From NCBI GenBank assembly GCA_009787485.1, contig WQWP01000052.1:1-15543 (forward strand): a DNA stretch of 15,543 nucleotides, written 5' to 3'. The position numbers and the translations under genes were made by a program. Shown here one piece after another: positions 7,454 through 13,977 of this stretch. Source of the DNA: Lentimicrobiaceae bacterium. Lineage in GTDB: Bacteria > Bacteroidota > Bacteroidia > Bacteroidales > WCHB1-69. The notes beneath the pieces are model-generated. The model was not told where the DNA came from and searched no databases. It saw only the letters and a program-made list of their open reading frames with translations. Position 1 is the first letter of the stretch. Every line of letters starts with the position of its first letter.

Positions 7454-8251
7454 TTATTTTAGCTGAATAATTTTTGAGACCAATAAGTATAAGTCCTTTA
7501 ATTCTTTATTGTTCAAAGCGTTGCAATGTTTTTCCATGATTGAAATATCGTTGCGCACTGCCGGTCCTGTTTGAACCGCGTGAGGCGCATGGCGTTTGGC
7601 TTTTTCCAATGTATTTTCTAATAATGGAAAAATGAGCGACCAGTCTAAGTTATTTTCCTTAAAAATCTGATAAGCAATATCGTACATAGCGTTGGTGAAG
7701 TTATTGGCGAAAACGGCAGCTAAGTGCATGGCGAAGCGTTGTTTTTCGTTGACTTTGTGTACGATGTTGAACATGGAGGTTGCCCATTGGAGGAGGGTGG
7801 TTTCGAAAGAAGAATCGCAGGCTTCGATACAAAGAGGAATTTTACCTTCATTATCACCTCTTCCGTCATCCGGCGACAAGTCGCCGTCTGCCACCTTCTC
7901 CTCAGAGAGGAGAAGGAATTTCCCTTCTCCTTTCTCCTTTTCTCCCTTCTCCTTCTTTATTGTTTGATACGGGTAAATTACGCCATATTTTTCCGCAAAA
8001 GGCGCTAAAATATTTTGCGAAAGCGACCCTGAAGTATGCGCTGCGTGCGGCATTTTAAATGAAATCTGTTGCAAAACGACTTCATAAATATCATCTTTTA
8101 AAGCAAAAATGTATAAATCGAAATTTTTTGGCAATGTTTCAATTTTTCTGCTTGAAATGGAGAGTATTTGCAAATTACTTTGATCTTGCAGCGTTTTATG
8201 CAACCAAGTTCCCACATTTCCGGTGCCGATGATGGCGATTTTAGTAAACAT
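7454..8251 (-). CDS. Rossmann-like / DUF2520 domain protein carrying an in-frame repeat insert
   Basis: The 265-residue product starts at the ATG at 8251, which places the dinucleotide-binding motif GTGNVG at residues 9-14 as expected. An upstream in-frame ATG at 8305 would put the start inside the palindromic promoter region and is rejected. The N-terminal half is a Rossmann-like NADP-binding domain (MFTKIAIIGTGNVGTWLHKT, then HTSGSLS near 72-78 and GVIYPYQT near 90-97). The C-terminal half (about 137-262) is the helical DUF2520 domain with FANNFTNAMY and TGPAVRNDISIMEKH. The architecture resembles pyrroline-5-carboxylate reductase and F420/NADP oxidoreductases, but the substrate is unknown. 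Residues about 101-136 (Lys/Glu/Gly-rich, then LSPDDGRGDNEG) fall exactly between the conserved YPYQT strand and IPLCIEA, and are encoded by a repeat element. A textbook promoter precedes the gene. Confidence 0.85.
   Translation of the reverse strand: MFTKIAIIGTGNVGTWLHKTLQDQSNLQILSISSRKIETLPKNFDLYIFALKDDIYEVVLQQISFKMPHAAHTSGSLSQNILAPFAEKYGVIYPYQTIKKEKGEKEKGEGKFLLLSEEKVADGDLSPDDGRGDNEGKIPLCIEACDSSFETTLLQWATSMFNIVHKVNEKQRFAMHLAAVFANNFTNAMYDIAYQIFKENNLDWSLIFPLLENTLEKAKRHAPHAVQTGPAVRNDISIMEKHCNALNNKELKDLYLLVSKIIQLK
7844..7958 (-). repeat. Composite palindromic and purine-rich repeat inside the DUF2520 gene
   Basis: On the coding strand the element begins with a purine tract of imperfect heptads such as AAGGGAG, AAAGGAG and AAGGGAA (complement of about 7919-7958). 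It continues into two perfect hairpins: a 10-bp stem with a 3-nt loop (CCTTCTCCTC/GAGGAGAAGG, 7894-7916) and a 7-bp stem with a 2-nt loop (CGGCGAC/GTCGCCG, 7871-7886). The last part, to about 7844, is less structured. All of it is open in the gene's frame and codes for a low-complexity hydrophilic segment in place of the usual short link. Confidence 0.75.
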
Positions 8252-8267
8252 ACATGAAAAGTTTTGG

Positions 8268-8298
8268 CAAAAGTAATTTTTTATTTTATTCACGCAAA
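8268..8298 (-). promoter_or_regulatory. Promoter of the DUF2520 gene: TTTG-N19-TACTTTTG
   Basis: On the minus strand TTTG (8298-8295), 19 bases of spacer and TACTTTTG (8275-8268) give a full match to the Bacteroidota TTTG/TAnnTTTG promoter. The -7 box ends 16 bp before the ATG at 8251. The -33 TTTG is the outermost CTTTGCG unit of the palindrome at 8290-8349. Confidence 0.7.
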
Positions 8299-8349
8299 GG
8301 CGCAAAGGCGCAAAGAAAAGAAACTTTGCGTCTTTGCGCCTTTGCGTGA
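8290..8349. repeat. 26-bp inverted repeat of CGCAAAGG octads between divergent genes
   Basis: The left arm 8290-8315 and right arm 8324-8349 are reverse complements at 25 of 26 positions, with an 8-nt A-rich loop (AAAAGAAA). Each arm consists of period-8 CGCAAAGG-type units. The two divergent start codons (8251 minus, 8388 plus) are equidistant from the centre. The outermost unit of each arm supplies the -33 TTTG for the gene on that side. Confidence 0.9.
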
Positions 8350-8370
8350 TTTTATTTTTTTATTCTTTTG
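8341..8370 (+). promoter_or_regulatory. Probable promoter of the methyltransferase gene: TTTG-N18-TTCTTTTG
   Basis: TTTG at 8341-8344, 18 bases of spacer and TTCTTTTG at 8363-8370 match the Bacteroidota promoter at all but one fixed position (TT instead of TA). The -7 box ends 17 bp before the ATG at 8388. The -33 TTTG is the exact symmetric partner, within the palindrome, of the TTTG used by the divergent gene. Confidence 0.55.
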
Positions 8371-8387
8371 CACTGAAATTTACATAA

Positions 8388-9095
8388 ATGAAAAACGGTA
8401 CTCTTTATTTAATTCCTTCGCCTTTGGCAGAATGCGACTTTGCGAAGATTTTCCCCGCTTATAATTCGGAAATTATTCAGGAAATTGACCATTTTATTGT
8501 GGAAGATTTGCGCACCGGAAGACGTTTTGTGAAAAAATTAGGCATGAAAAAGCCGATGGAAACTTTGCAATTTTCTACCTTAAATGAACACACAAAAGGT
8601 GATGAAATTGAAACTTTGCTGCAACCTTTAACAGAAGGTAAAAACTTGGGACTTATTTCAGATGCAGGCACTCCTTGTGTGGCTGATCCCGGTAGCATTA
8701 TCGTTTCGCGTGCACAACAGCTTGGTGTGGAAGTTATTCCGCTCATCGGTCCAAGTTCCATATTGTTGGCGCTGATGGGCTCGGGGCTGAATGGGCAATC
8801 GTTTGCTTTTAACGGCTATTTGCCTAGAGAGCAACCGGATAGAGAACGACAGTTGCGTTTTTTAGAATCGTTGGTGAAAAAGAGCAACCAAACGCAGATT
8901 TTTATAGAAACGCCGTATCGTAACAATCATGTATTCAAATCTATACTTGCTGTTTGCGATCCGGCTATGCGGCTTTGTTTAGGAGTTAACATTACTGCTG
9001 AAAATCAGACGATAAAAACGATGACGGTGAAGAAGTGGAAAGGGCAGAAATTGGATTTGCATAAGCAGCCGACTGTTTTTTTATTGGGAAGGTAG
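8388..9095 (+). CDS. SAM-dependent methyltransferase, tetrapyrrole methylase family (RsmI-like)
   Basis: The 235-residue product belongs to the family that includes RsmI (16S rRNA C1402 2'-O-methyltransferase) and the corrin/porphyrin methylases. Visible motifs are LYLIPSPL at the N-terminus, the SAM-site loop SDAGTPCVADPG (91-102), LIGPSS (119-124), FNGYLP (141-146) and IETPYRNN (173-180). RsmI is typically about 280 residues with an extra C-terminal domain that is absent here; the short form is common in Bacteroidota. Ribosomal RNA is the likely substrate by homology, but small-molecule methylation cannot be excluded, so no gene symbol is given. It is transcribed divergently from the DUF2520 gene from a shared palindromic promoter region, and is followed 83 bp later by the MscS-type channel, which has its own promoter box. 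Confidence 0.85.
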   Translation: MKNGTLYLIPSPLAECDFAKIFPAYNSEIIQEIDHFIVEDLRTGRRFVKKLGMKKPMETLQFSTLNEHTKGDEIETLLQPLTEGKNLGLISDAGTPCVADPGSIIVSRAQQLGVEVIPLIGPSSILLALMGSGLNGQSFAFNGYLPREQPDRERQLRFLESLVKKSNQTQIFIETPYRNNHVFKSILAVCDPAMRLCLGVNITAENQTIKTMTVKKWKGQKLDLHKQPTVFLLGR

Positions 9096-9121
9096 CGTTT
9101 CTTTGTGAGTTTTGTAACACA

Positions 9122-9150
9122 TTGTAAATACTAAATAAAAACTATATTTG
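9122..9150 (+). promoter_or_regulatory. Promoter of the MscS-type channel gene: TTG-N18-TATATTTG
   Basis: TTG at 9122-9124, 18 bases of spacer and TATATTTG at 9143-9150 match the Bacteroidota consensus. The -7 box ends 28 bp before the ATG at 9179. Confidence 0.6.
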
Positions 9151-9178
9151 CCTTAATTTTATTTTAGACTTTTAATTT

Positions 9179-10798
9179 ATGAATAAACTAAGTATCATTA
9201 AGTTAATATTTTTATTTAGCATTGCACTGTTTCTAAATGCAACAGCCTATGCTCAAAATGACACGCTCCCCACAGATCCCCAAAAAAAATCCGTTTCTTT
9301 AAAGAAAATATACAAACCGGAACCTGTAGCCCCTTTTCGCGACACGCTGTTCTTCATTCACACCGGAATCGGATCGTTTACCCCATACGATCGGGCTAAA
9401 TCGGTAACTGAAAGAATCCGGAATTTGAACAAAGAGTTTGGAAATTTTAAACCCGACTCCATGACCGTATTTGTTGAAACAGATATGGCTTGCATTGCTT
9501 ACCAAGATCTTATCATCCTGACGATTTCTGAAGCCGATGCCGCATTAATGGGAAAAACACCATTGGCCTTAGCGCAGGATTACAAAAAAAACATACAAAA
9601 CGCTATCGTACAGCATGAAAAGAATACTTATTGGGCGAATATCCTGTGGAGAGGACTTTTAGTGTTGCTTATTGTAGGAGGGCAGTATTTTCTGATAAAG
9701 ATGATTAATCTCGTTTTCCGTAAATTATCTTCCAAAGTTGAACAACTAAAAGGAACAAAAATTAAAGCGATATACATTAAATCGTTTAAATTAATGGGGG
9801 AGGAGGGGGCCATTAAATTTATCCTCTTTTTTATCAAAATATTGCGTTATCTGGTTATCTTCCTGATGCTGTATTTGACTATTCCGCTGCTTTTCAGTAT
9901 TTTTCCTGCAACAAAAAATCTTGCCACGATTTTGTTTGGCTATGTGTGGAAGCCCTTAAAAGCCATGCTTTCCGGTATTCTTGATTACATTCCGAGTCTT
10001 ATCAGAATTATTTTGACTGTTGTCATTTTCATGTACATAATAAAAGGGCTTCGTTTTGTAGCCGAAGGAATCAGCAAAGAGCGGCTCAAAATCAAAGGCT
10101 TTTATCCCGATTGGGCGCACCCAACGTTCAATATTATCAGGTTTTTACTTTATGCTTTTATGTTTATCCTGATTTTTCCGCTGCTACCCGGCTCTAATTC
10201 AAGAGTGTTTCAAGGAGTGTCGGTATTTATTGGGGTTATTATTTCGTTAGGCTCAACGTCTGTTATCAATAACATGATGTCGGGGTTGGTACTCACTTAC
10301 ATGCGACCGTTCAAGGTGGGCGACCGCATTAAAATTAACGATGTGGTGGGCAATGTGATAGAAAAAACGCCTTTTGTAATTCGGATTCGTACGCCCAAAA
10401 ACGAGGAGGTAACCATCCCCAATTCCGGTATCATGGCGGCACAAACGTTTAATTATTCGGAATCGGCACGTACGTTTAACTTGATTTTGCATACGGAGCT
10501 TACTTTTGGCTACGAAACTCCATGGCGACAAGTGCACGAACTGCTTCTTAAAGCGGCTAAACAAACGCCCGATGTGCTGGAAACCCCACAACCCTTTATC
10601 CTTCAAACGGCGTTCGACGATTTTTATGTGAAATACCAATTGAATGTATATGTGACAGATGCGGATAAAATGCCACAAATCTATTCGGCGCTACGTCAAA
10701 ATGTGCAAGATGTTTTTCGTGAAGCAGGTATTGAGTTGGTGTCGCCGCATTACCAAACAATTCGCGATGGGAATAAAGTTACGATTCCAGTTGCTTAG
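9179..10798 (+). CDS. MscS-family mechanosensitive ion channel with N-terminal periplasmic domain
   Basis: This 539-residue protein begins with a signal peptide ending near ATAYAQ (residue 26), followed by a soluble periplasmic region (about 27-150). Membrane helices are predicted at about 153-179, 211-241, 272-292 and 316-337, and a final pore-lining helix at about 343-375 (GVSVFIGVIISLGSTSVINN, then MMSGLVLTYMRPFKVGD). The MscS beta-domain follows (about 378-440, with VGDRIKINDVVGNVIE and VTIPNSGIM), then the alpha/beta C-terminal domain to about 522. Proteins of this type open under membrane tension and release osmolytes on hypo-osmotic shock. Extra helices and an N-terminal periplasmic domain put it with the larger MscS relatives rather than the minimal 286-residue channel. 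It is preceded by its own promoter box and followed by a separate promoter for the next gene. Confidence 0.92.
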   Translation: MNKLSIIKLIFLFSIALFLNATAYAQNDTLPTDPQKKSVSLKKIYKPEPVAPFRDTLFFIHTGIGSFTPYDRAKSVTERIRNLNKEFGNFKPDSMTVFVETDMACIAYQDLIILTISEADAALMGKTPLALAQDYKKNIQNAIVQHEKNTYWANILWRGLLVLLIVGGQYFLIKMINLVFRKLSSKVEQLKGTKIKAIYIKSFKLMGEEGAIKFILFFIKILRYLVIFLMLYLTIPLLFSIFPATKNLATILFGYVWKPLKAMLSGILDYIPSLIRIILTVVIFMYIIKGLRFVAEGISKERLKIKGFYPDWAHPTFNIIRFLLYAFMFILIFPLLPGSNSRVFQGVSVFIGVIISLGSTSVINNMMSGLVLTYMRPFKVGDRIKINDVVGNVIEKTPFVIRIRTPKNEEVTIPNSGIMAAQTFNYSESARTFNLILHTELTFGYETPWRQVHELLLKAAKQTPDVLETPQPFILQTAFDDFYVKYQLNVYVTDADKMPQIYSALRQNVQDVFREAGIELVSPHYQTIRDGNKVTIPVA

Positions 10799-10811
10799 CG
10801 CATTGTTTTGT

Positions 10812-10844
10812 TTTGAGTAGAGGAATTATTTTTTTTTACTTTTG
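10812..10844 (+). promoter_or_regulatory. Promoter of the DUF5362-like gene: TTTG-N21-TACTTTTG
   Basis: TTTG at 10812-10815, 21 bases of spacer and TACTTTTG at 10837-10844 fit the Bacteroidota consensus at the long end of the spacing range. The -7 box ends 26 bp before the start codon. It probably also drives nadD and possibly apbE. Confidence 0.6.
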
Positions 10845-10870
10845 CCAAATTATTCACAAAATTTATATGT

Positions 10871-11329
10871 ATGGAAACTTTCGACAATTTAGAACAAAAA
10901 ACCGGTACTTTAGAAGTAACCGAAAATTCAAAAAATTATCTAAAAACCGCATCTGTGTGGAGTAAATTCATAGCAATAGTACAATTTGTTGCTATAGTAT
11001 TTCTTATTCTTACCGCTTTAAGTATGTTTGCATTCGGCTCTCTTATGGGAAGTTATGCAAACATGCCGTTCTCGCTTTCTATCATTGGCTGGTTTTATCT
11101 CGTAATAGGGGTTGTTGTGTTTTTCCCTACGAGATATTTGTATCTTTTTGCAAAAAAAGCTGCTAAAGCTGTACTCATGAATGATACTCTTGAGATGGAG
11201 GCCGCTTTTAGAAACATGAAATCTTACTGGAAATTTACAGGAATTATGATGATTGTTGCACTCGGACTAAGCATTACGGTAATCCCTGTCGTTGTGATAG
11301 CCGCTGCTCTCTCAGGCACATTGGGATAA
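10871..11329 (+). CDS. DUF5362-like small membrane protein
   Basis: The 152-residue protein has a hydrophilic N-terminus (1-30) and three or four membrane helices: about 32-58, 66-90 (possibly with a re-entrant part) and 121-148. Between helices lies a short amphipathic stretch (FAKKAAKAVLMNDTLEMEAA) followed by an FRNMKSYWKFTGIMMI segment typical of the DUF5362 family as I recall it. No function is known and no catalytic motif is seen. The ATG at 10867 is out of frame; the ATG at 10871 is the start. It lies 38 bp upstream of nadD on the same strand, so they may share a transcript. Confidence 0.75.
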   Translation: METFDNLEQKTGTLEVTENSKNYLKTASVWSKFIAIVQFVAIVFLILTALSMFAFGSLMGSYANMPFSLSIIGWFYLVIGVVVFFPTRYLYLFAKKAAKAVLMNDTLEMEAAFRNMKSYWKFTGIMMIVALGLSITVIPVVVIAAALSGTLG

Positions 11330-11367
11330 AAAGATTTTTTGATATTTATTTCTGATAAAAATTATTT

Positions 11368-11943
11368 GTGAAGATCGGTCTCTATTTCGGGTCATTTAAT
11401 CCAATTCATAACGGACATCTTGCCATTGCTGATTTTTTAATGCAGCAAGCGCTGTTTGACCAAATTTGGCTGGTGGTATCTCCCAATAATCCTTTGAAAG
11501 ACAAAAATGATTTAGCTTCTGAGGATGATAGATTGAACATGGTAAAATTAGCAATTCAAGATATTCCGTATTTGCATGCTCACGATATAGAGTTTTCTTT
11601 GCCTTCGCCGTCTTATACCATCGAAACATTGAAAGAGCTTGAGAAACAGTACCCAAACGATGAGTTTTCTTTGATTTTGGGAGCTGATAATATTGAGAAC
11701 TTTCATAAATGGAAGCATTATGAAGAAATACTAAAGCGGTATACACTTTATGTTTATCCGCGTAGTGGTGTGGCTTTTGAAAAAAACATGGAACATCCGC
11801 ATGTTGTTTATTTGGAGGCGCAGTTGCTTCCAGTTTCGGCTACTGAGGTTCGGGATTTGGTACAACAGAAGAAGGCGGTAAGGGAATACTTGCCGGATGC
11901 GGTGGCTCAATATATTAAGGAAAAAGGACTTTATTGCTTGTGA
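11368..11943 (+). CDS. nadD: Nicotinate-nucleotide adenylyltransferase NadD (GTG start)
   Basis: NadD joins nicotinate mononucleotide to AMP from ATP, giving deamido-NAD in cytosolic NAD synthesis. The 191-residue length is normal. The nucleotidyltransferase signature GSFNPIHNGH (8-17, with His14 and His17), GADN (105-108), FHKWKHYEEI and SATEVR (157-162) are all present. The start is a GTG at 11368, because it places the first beta-strand KIGLYFGSFNP at the usual distance and no in-frame ATG lies nearby. No ribosome-binding site is visible. It sits 38 bp after the DUF5362-like gene and 48 bp before apbE; no strong promoter is seen in either gap, consistent with an operon. NadD and ApbE are both nucleotide-cofactor enzymes, but no direct functional link is implied. 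Confidence 0.95.
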   Translation: MKIGLYFGSFNPIHNGHLAIADFLMQQALFDQIWLVVSPNNPLKDKNDLASEDDRLNMVKLAIQDIPYLHAHDIEFSLPSPSYTIETLKELEKQYPNDEFSLILGADNIENFHKWKHYEEILKRYTLYVYPRSGVAFEKNMEHPHVVYLEAQLLPVSATEVRDLVQQKKAVREYLPDAVAQYIKEKGLYCL

Positions 11944-11991
11944 TGTTTTTATAAATGGACAATATATTTCTGAAAATCAAGTTTCAGTGTC

Positions 11992-12942
11992 ATGAAAAAA
12001 ATAACTTACTTAATCTTAGGACTTAACATTCTATTTTGCGCATGCACCACAAAACCTCCTACAACGCATTTTTCAGGAAAAGCCCTCGGCACTTACTACA
12101 ACATCACCATCGCAGATAAAACCAACATCACCCAATCGCAAATTGATTCGGTAATTGCAGAGTTAAATAATACAGCTTCCATTTTTAATCCTAACTCCTT
12201 AGTTTCACGTATCAATAGAAACGAAACAGATACTTTAAACGATATTTTGAAGCATATCTTGGAAGTGTCGTTGCAAGTGTGCGAAGAAACCGACGGCGCT
12301 TTCGATTTTACCATAGGCGTATTAGTAGATTTGTGGGGATTTGGAAAAGATGCTCCTCAGGAAGTGTCAGAAGAAGATGTTACAAAAGCATTAGAAACAG
12401 TAGGTTATAAAAAGATTAAAATTTCCGGAAACATAATTGTAAAAGAAAATCCGGACATCCAACTCAATTTTAACGCTGTTGCCAAAGGGTATTGCGTGGA
12501 CTTAGTAGCTGCATTTTTAACCTCGAAAGGATTGGAAAACTTTTTAATAGATATTGGCGGAGAATTGTGTGTGTGCGGCGAACGTGCTCCCGGCAAAAAG
12601 TGGCGTGTCGGCATACAAAAACCCACTGAAACTAAATATGATGCCATCGCCGCAGAAGAAATTATGGAACTTCAAAATATTTCGGTAGCGACCTCCGGAA
12701 ACTATCGCAATTACATTGAAGTAAACGGAAAGCGATACGGGCATACTCTAAATCCATACACCGGATATCCAGAAATGAACGATTTGCTGAGTGTTACCGT
12801 AATGGCTTCTACCTGCGCGCTTGCCGATGCTTACGCCACTGCCTTTATGGTAATGGGTGTAGAAAAAGCAGAGGCTTTTCTAACCCAATATCCTGAAATT
12901 AAGGCTTATTTTATTATGAATGATAAATGGCAAAAAGATTGA
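11992..12942 (+). CDS. apbE: FAD:protein FMN transferase ApbE, lipoprotein; C-terminus possibly shortened
   Basis: ApbE attaches FMN covalently to threonine in target flavoproteins such as the NqrB/NqrC and RnfG/RnfD subunits, acting on the periplasmic side of the membrane. The 316-residue product has a signal peptide and lipobox-like site with Cys18 (ILFCAC), so it is probably membrane-anchored. Motifs: GTYYNITI (33-40), NFNAVAKGYCVD (159-170), FLIDIGGE (184-191), SVATSGNYRNY (231-241), HTLNPYTGYP (251-260) and ALADAYATAFMVMG (276-289), the last containing metal-binding Asp and Thr positions. The protein ends shortly after the AYFIMN strand, where I would expect some further residues in Bacteroidota homologues. 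Its TGA stop lies inside a TTGAATA heptad repeat (12939-12956), hinting that repeat gain trimmed the end. No partner flavoprotein is in the window. Confidence 0.93.
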   Translation: MKKITYLILGLNILFCACTTKPPTTHFSGKALGTYYNITIADKTNITQSQIDSVIAELNNTASIFNPNSLVSRINRNETDTLNDILKHILEVSLQVCEETDGAFDFTIGVLVDLWGFGKDAPQEVSEEDVTKALETVGYKKIKISGNIIVKENPDIQLNFNAVAKGYCVDLVAAFLTSKGLENFLIDIGGELCVCGERAPGKKWRVGIQKPTETKYDAIAAEEIMELQNISVATSGNYRNYIEVNGKRYGHTLNPYTGYPEMNDLLSVTVMASTCALADAYATAFMVMGVEKAEAFLTQYPEIKAYFIMNDKWQKD

Positions 12943-12956
12943 ATATTGAATATTGA
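12939..12956. repeat. TTGAATA heptad repeat spanning the apbE stop codon
   Basis: Two full TTGAATA units and a partial TTGA (period 7) overlap the end of apbE. The gene's TGA stop (12940-12942) is formed by the first unit. It has the same 7-nt period as the AACCACT array that begins 15 bp further on. Confidence 0.6.
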
Positions 12957-12970
12957 GCCTCAACCCAATT

Positions 12971-13061
12971 AACCACTAACCACTAACCACTAACCACTAA
13001 TCACTAACCACTAACCACTAACCACTAACCACTAATCACTAACCACTAATCACTAATCACT
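12971..13061 (+). repeat. AACCACT heptad tandem array (13 units) between apbE and kdsA
   Basis: Thirteen uninterrupted 7-bp units run from 12971 to 13061; nine are AACCACT and four are AATCACT (units 5, 10, 12 and 13). It ends 7 bp before the kdsA ATG, so it fills almost the whole intergenic gap. No promoter box is visible in the gap. Every reading frame on both strands meets a stop within 21 nt (TAA on plus, TAG on minus), because 7 is not a multiple of 3. Confidence 0.97.
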
Positions 13062-13068
13062 AAACCCC

Positions 13069-13863
13069 ATGCAAACCCACCAAACCCAAAACTTCTTCCT
13101 CATTGCCGGACCTTGCGTCGTAGAAAATGAGAATACCACTTTGCACATCGCCCAAACCATTGCTGCCATTTGCAAGCGCTTAGAAATCCACTTCTACTTC
13201 AAAGCCTCTTACCGCAAAGCCAACCGCTCGTCTATGTATTCCTTCACAGGCATTGGCGATGTGGAAGCCTTAGCCGTGCTGGCAAAAGTGAACGAACAGT
13301 TGGGCGTTCCCATCGTTACCGATATCCATGCGCCCGAAGAAGCGGCTTTTGCCGCACAAGTAGCCGACGTGCTTCAAATTCCGGCATTTTTATGTCGCCA
13401 AACCGAATTGTTGCAAGCTGCTGCTAAAACCGGCAAAGTAGTGAATATCAAGAAAGGGCAATTTTTATCCCCGGAGGCGATGCAATTTGCAGTTGAGAAA
13501 GTACGTGCCGCCGGCAACCCGCAAGTGATGATTACCGAGCGCGGTACCAGCTTTGGCTATCACGATCTTATCGTGGACTTTAGAGGCATTAAAGCCCTGA
13601 AGCAAAACAGATGCCCGGTGGTGTTAGATTGCACGCACTCATTGCAGCAGCCCAACCAATCTGCCGGCATTACCGGCGGGCAACCTGAGTTGATTGAAAC
13701 ATTAGCCAAAGCCGGCATTGCCGTAGGATTTGACGGCATTTTCTTAGAAACGCACCCCGATCCGAAAAATGCGCTTTCGGATGGGGCGAATATGTTGCCG
13801 CTTGCGCAGTTGGAGGGGTTGCTGGAGAAGTTGTTGAGGATTAGGAGGGCGGTGGTAGGGTAG
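13069..13863 (+). CDS. kdsA: 3-deoxy-8-phosphooctulonate synthase KdsA
   Basis: KdsA condenses phosphoenolpyruvate with arabinose 5-phosphate to KDO 8-phosphate, the first committed step towards the KDO of lipopolysaccharide, in the cytosol. The 264-residue TIM-barrel protein carries FLIAGPCVVEN (10-20), KASYRKANRSS (45-55), VTDIHAP (83-89), ITERGTSFGYHDLIVD (155-170), VLDCTHSLQQP (185-195), FLETHPDP (225-232) and LSDGANML (236-243). Cys16 in GPC is the position that distinguishes metal-dependent KDO8P synthases (Cys) from the metal-independent E. coli type (Asn); His190, Glu227 and Asp238 are plausible further metal ligands. The enzyme is therefore probably metal-dependent. The ATG lies 7 bp after the heptad array. 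No promoter is visible, so it may depend on read-through from apbE. It is followed after 114 bp by rocD. Confidence 0.95.
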   Translation: MQTHQTQNFFLIAGPCVVENENTTLHIAQTIAAICKRLEIHFYFKASYRKANRSSMYSFTGIGDVEALAVLAKVNEQLGVPIVTDIHAPEEAAFAAQVADVLQIPAFLCRQTELLQAAAKTGKVVNIKKGQFLSPEAMQFAVEKVRAAGNPQVMITERGTSFGYHDLIVDFRGIKALKQNRCPVVLDCTHSLQQPNQSAGITGGQPELIETLAKAGIAVGFDGIFLETHPDPKNALSDGANMLPLAQLEGLLEKLLRIRRAVVG

Positions 13864-13925
13864 TTTTTTGTTAAACACCGCCCATTCAGATCTTTTTTAA
13901 ATATCCCCCATCTTGAAAAAAGATG

Positions 13926-13933
13926 TACTTTTG
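13926..13933 (+). promoter_or_regulatory. Bacteroidota -7 box (TACTTTTG) for rocD
   Basis: TACTTTTG is a full match to TAnnTTTG, 44 bp before the rocD ATG. No clear TTTG is found at -33. The remaining gap between kdsA and rocD (13864-13977) holds no clear terminator hairpin or repeat. Confidence 0.5.
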
Positions 13934-13977
13934 CCACCGCATAAAAAAATCAATATATCACTTTAAATTAATTTATT

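Noticed and set aside
8252..8305. Upstream in-frame start (ATG at 8305) for the DUF2520 protein
   Set aside because: It lies inside the palindromic repeat and upstream of the promoter; the ATG at 8251 places GTGNVG at the normal distance from the N-terminus.
10253..10678. 141-codon minus-strand ORF
   Set aside because: Antisense to the conserved MscS domain, with no recognisable domain and no promoter.
11396..11746. 116-codon minus-strand ORF
   Set aside because: Antisense to nadD; no recognisable motif.
12971..13061. CRISPR array
   Set aside because: The units are contiguous 7-mers with no spacers, and no cas gene is present.
12971..13061. Telomere-like end sequence
   Set aside because: The word (TTAGTGG on the minus strand) resembles telomere repeats superficially, but the array is internal and flanked by intact bacterial genes.
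13560..13937. 125-codon minus-strand ORF
   Set aside because: Mostly antisense to kdsA, whose protein motifs are unambiguous; no family resemblance.
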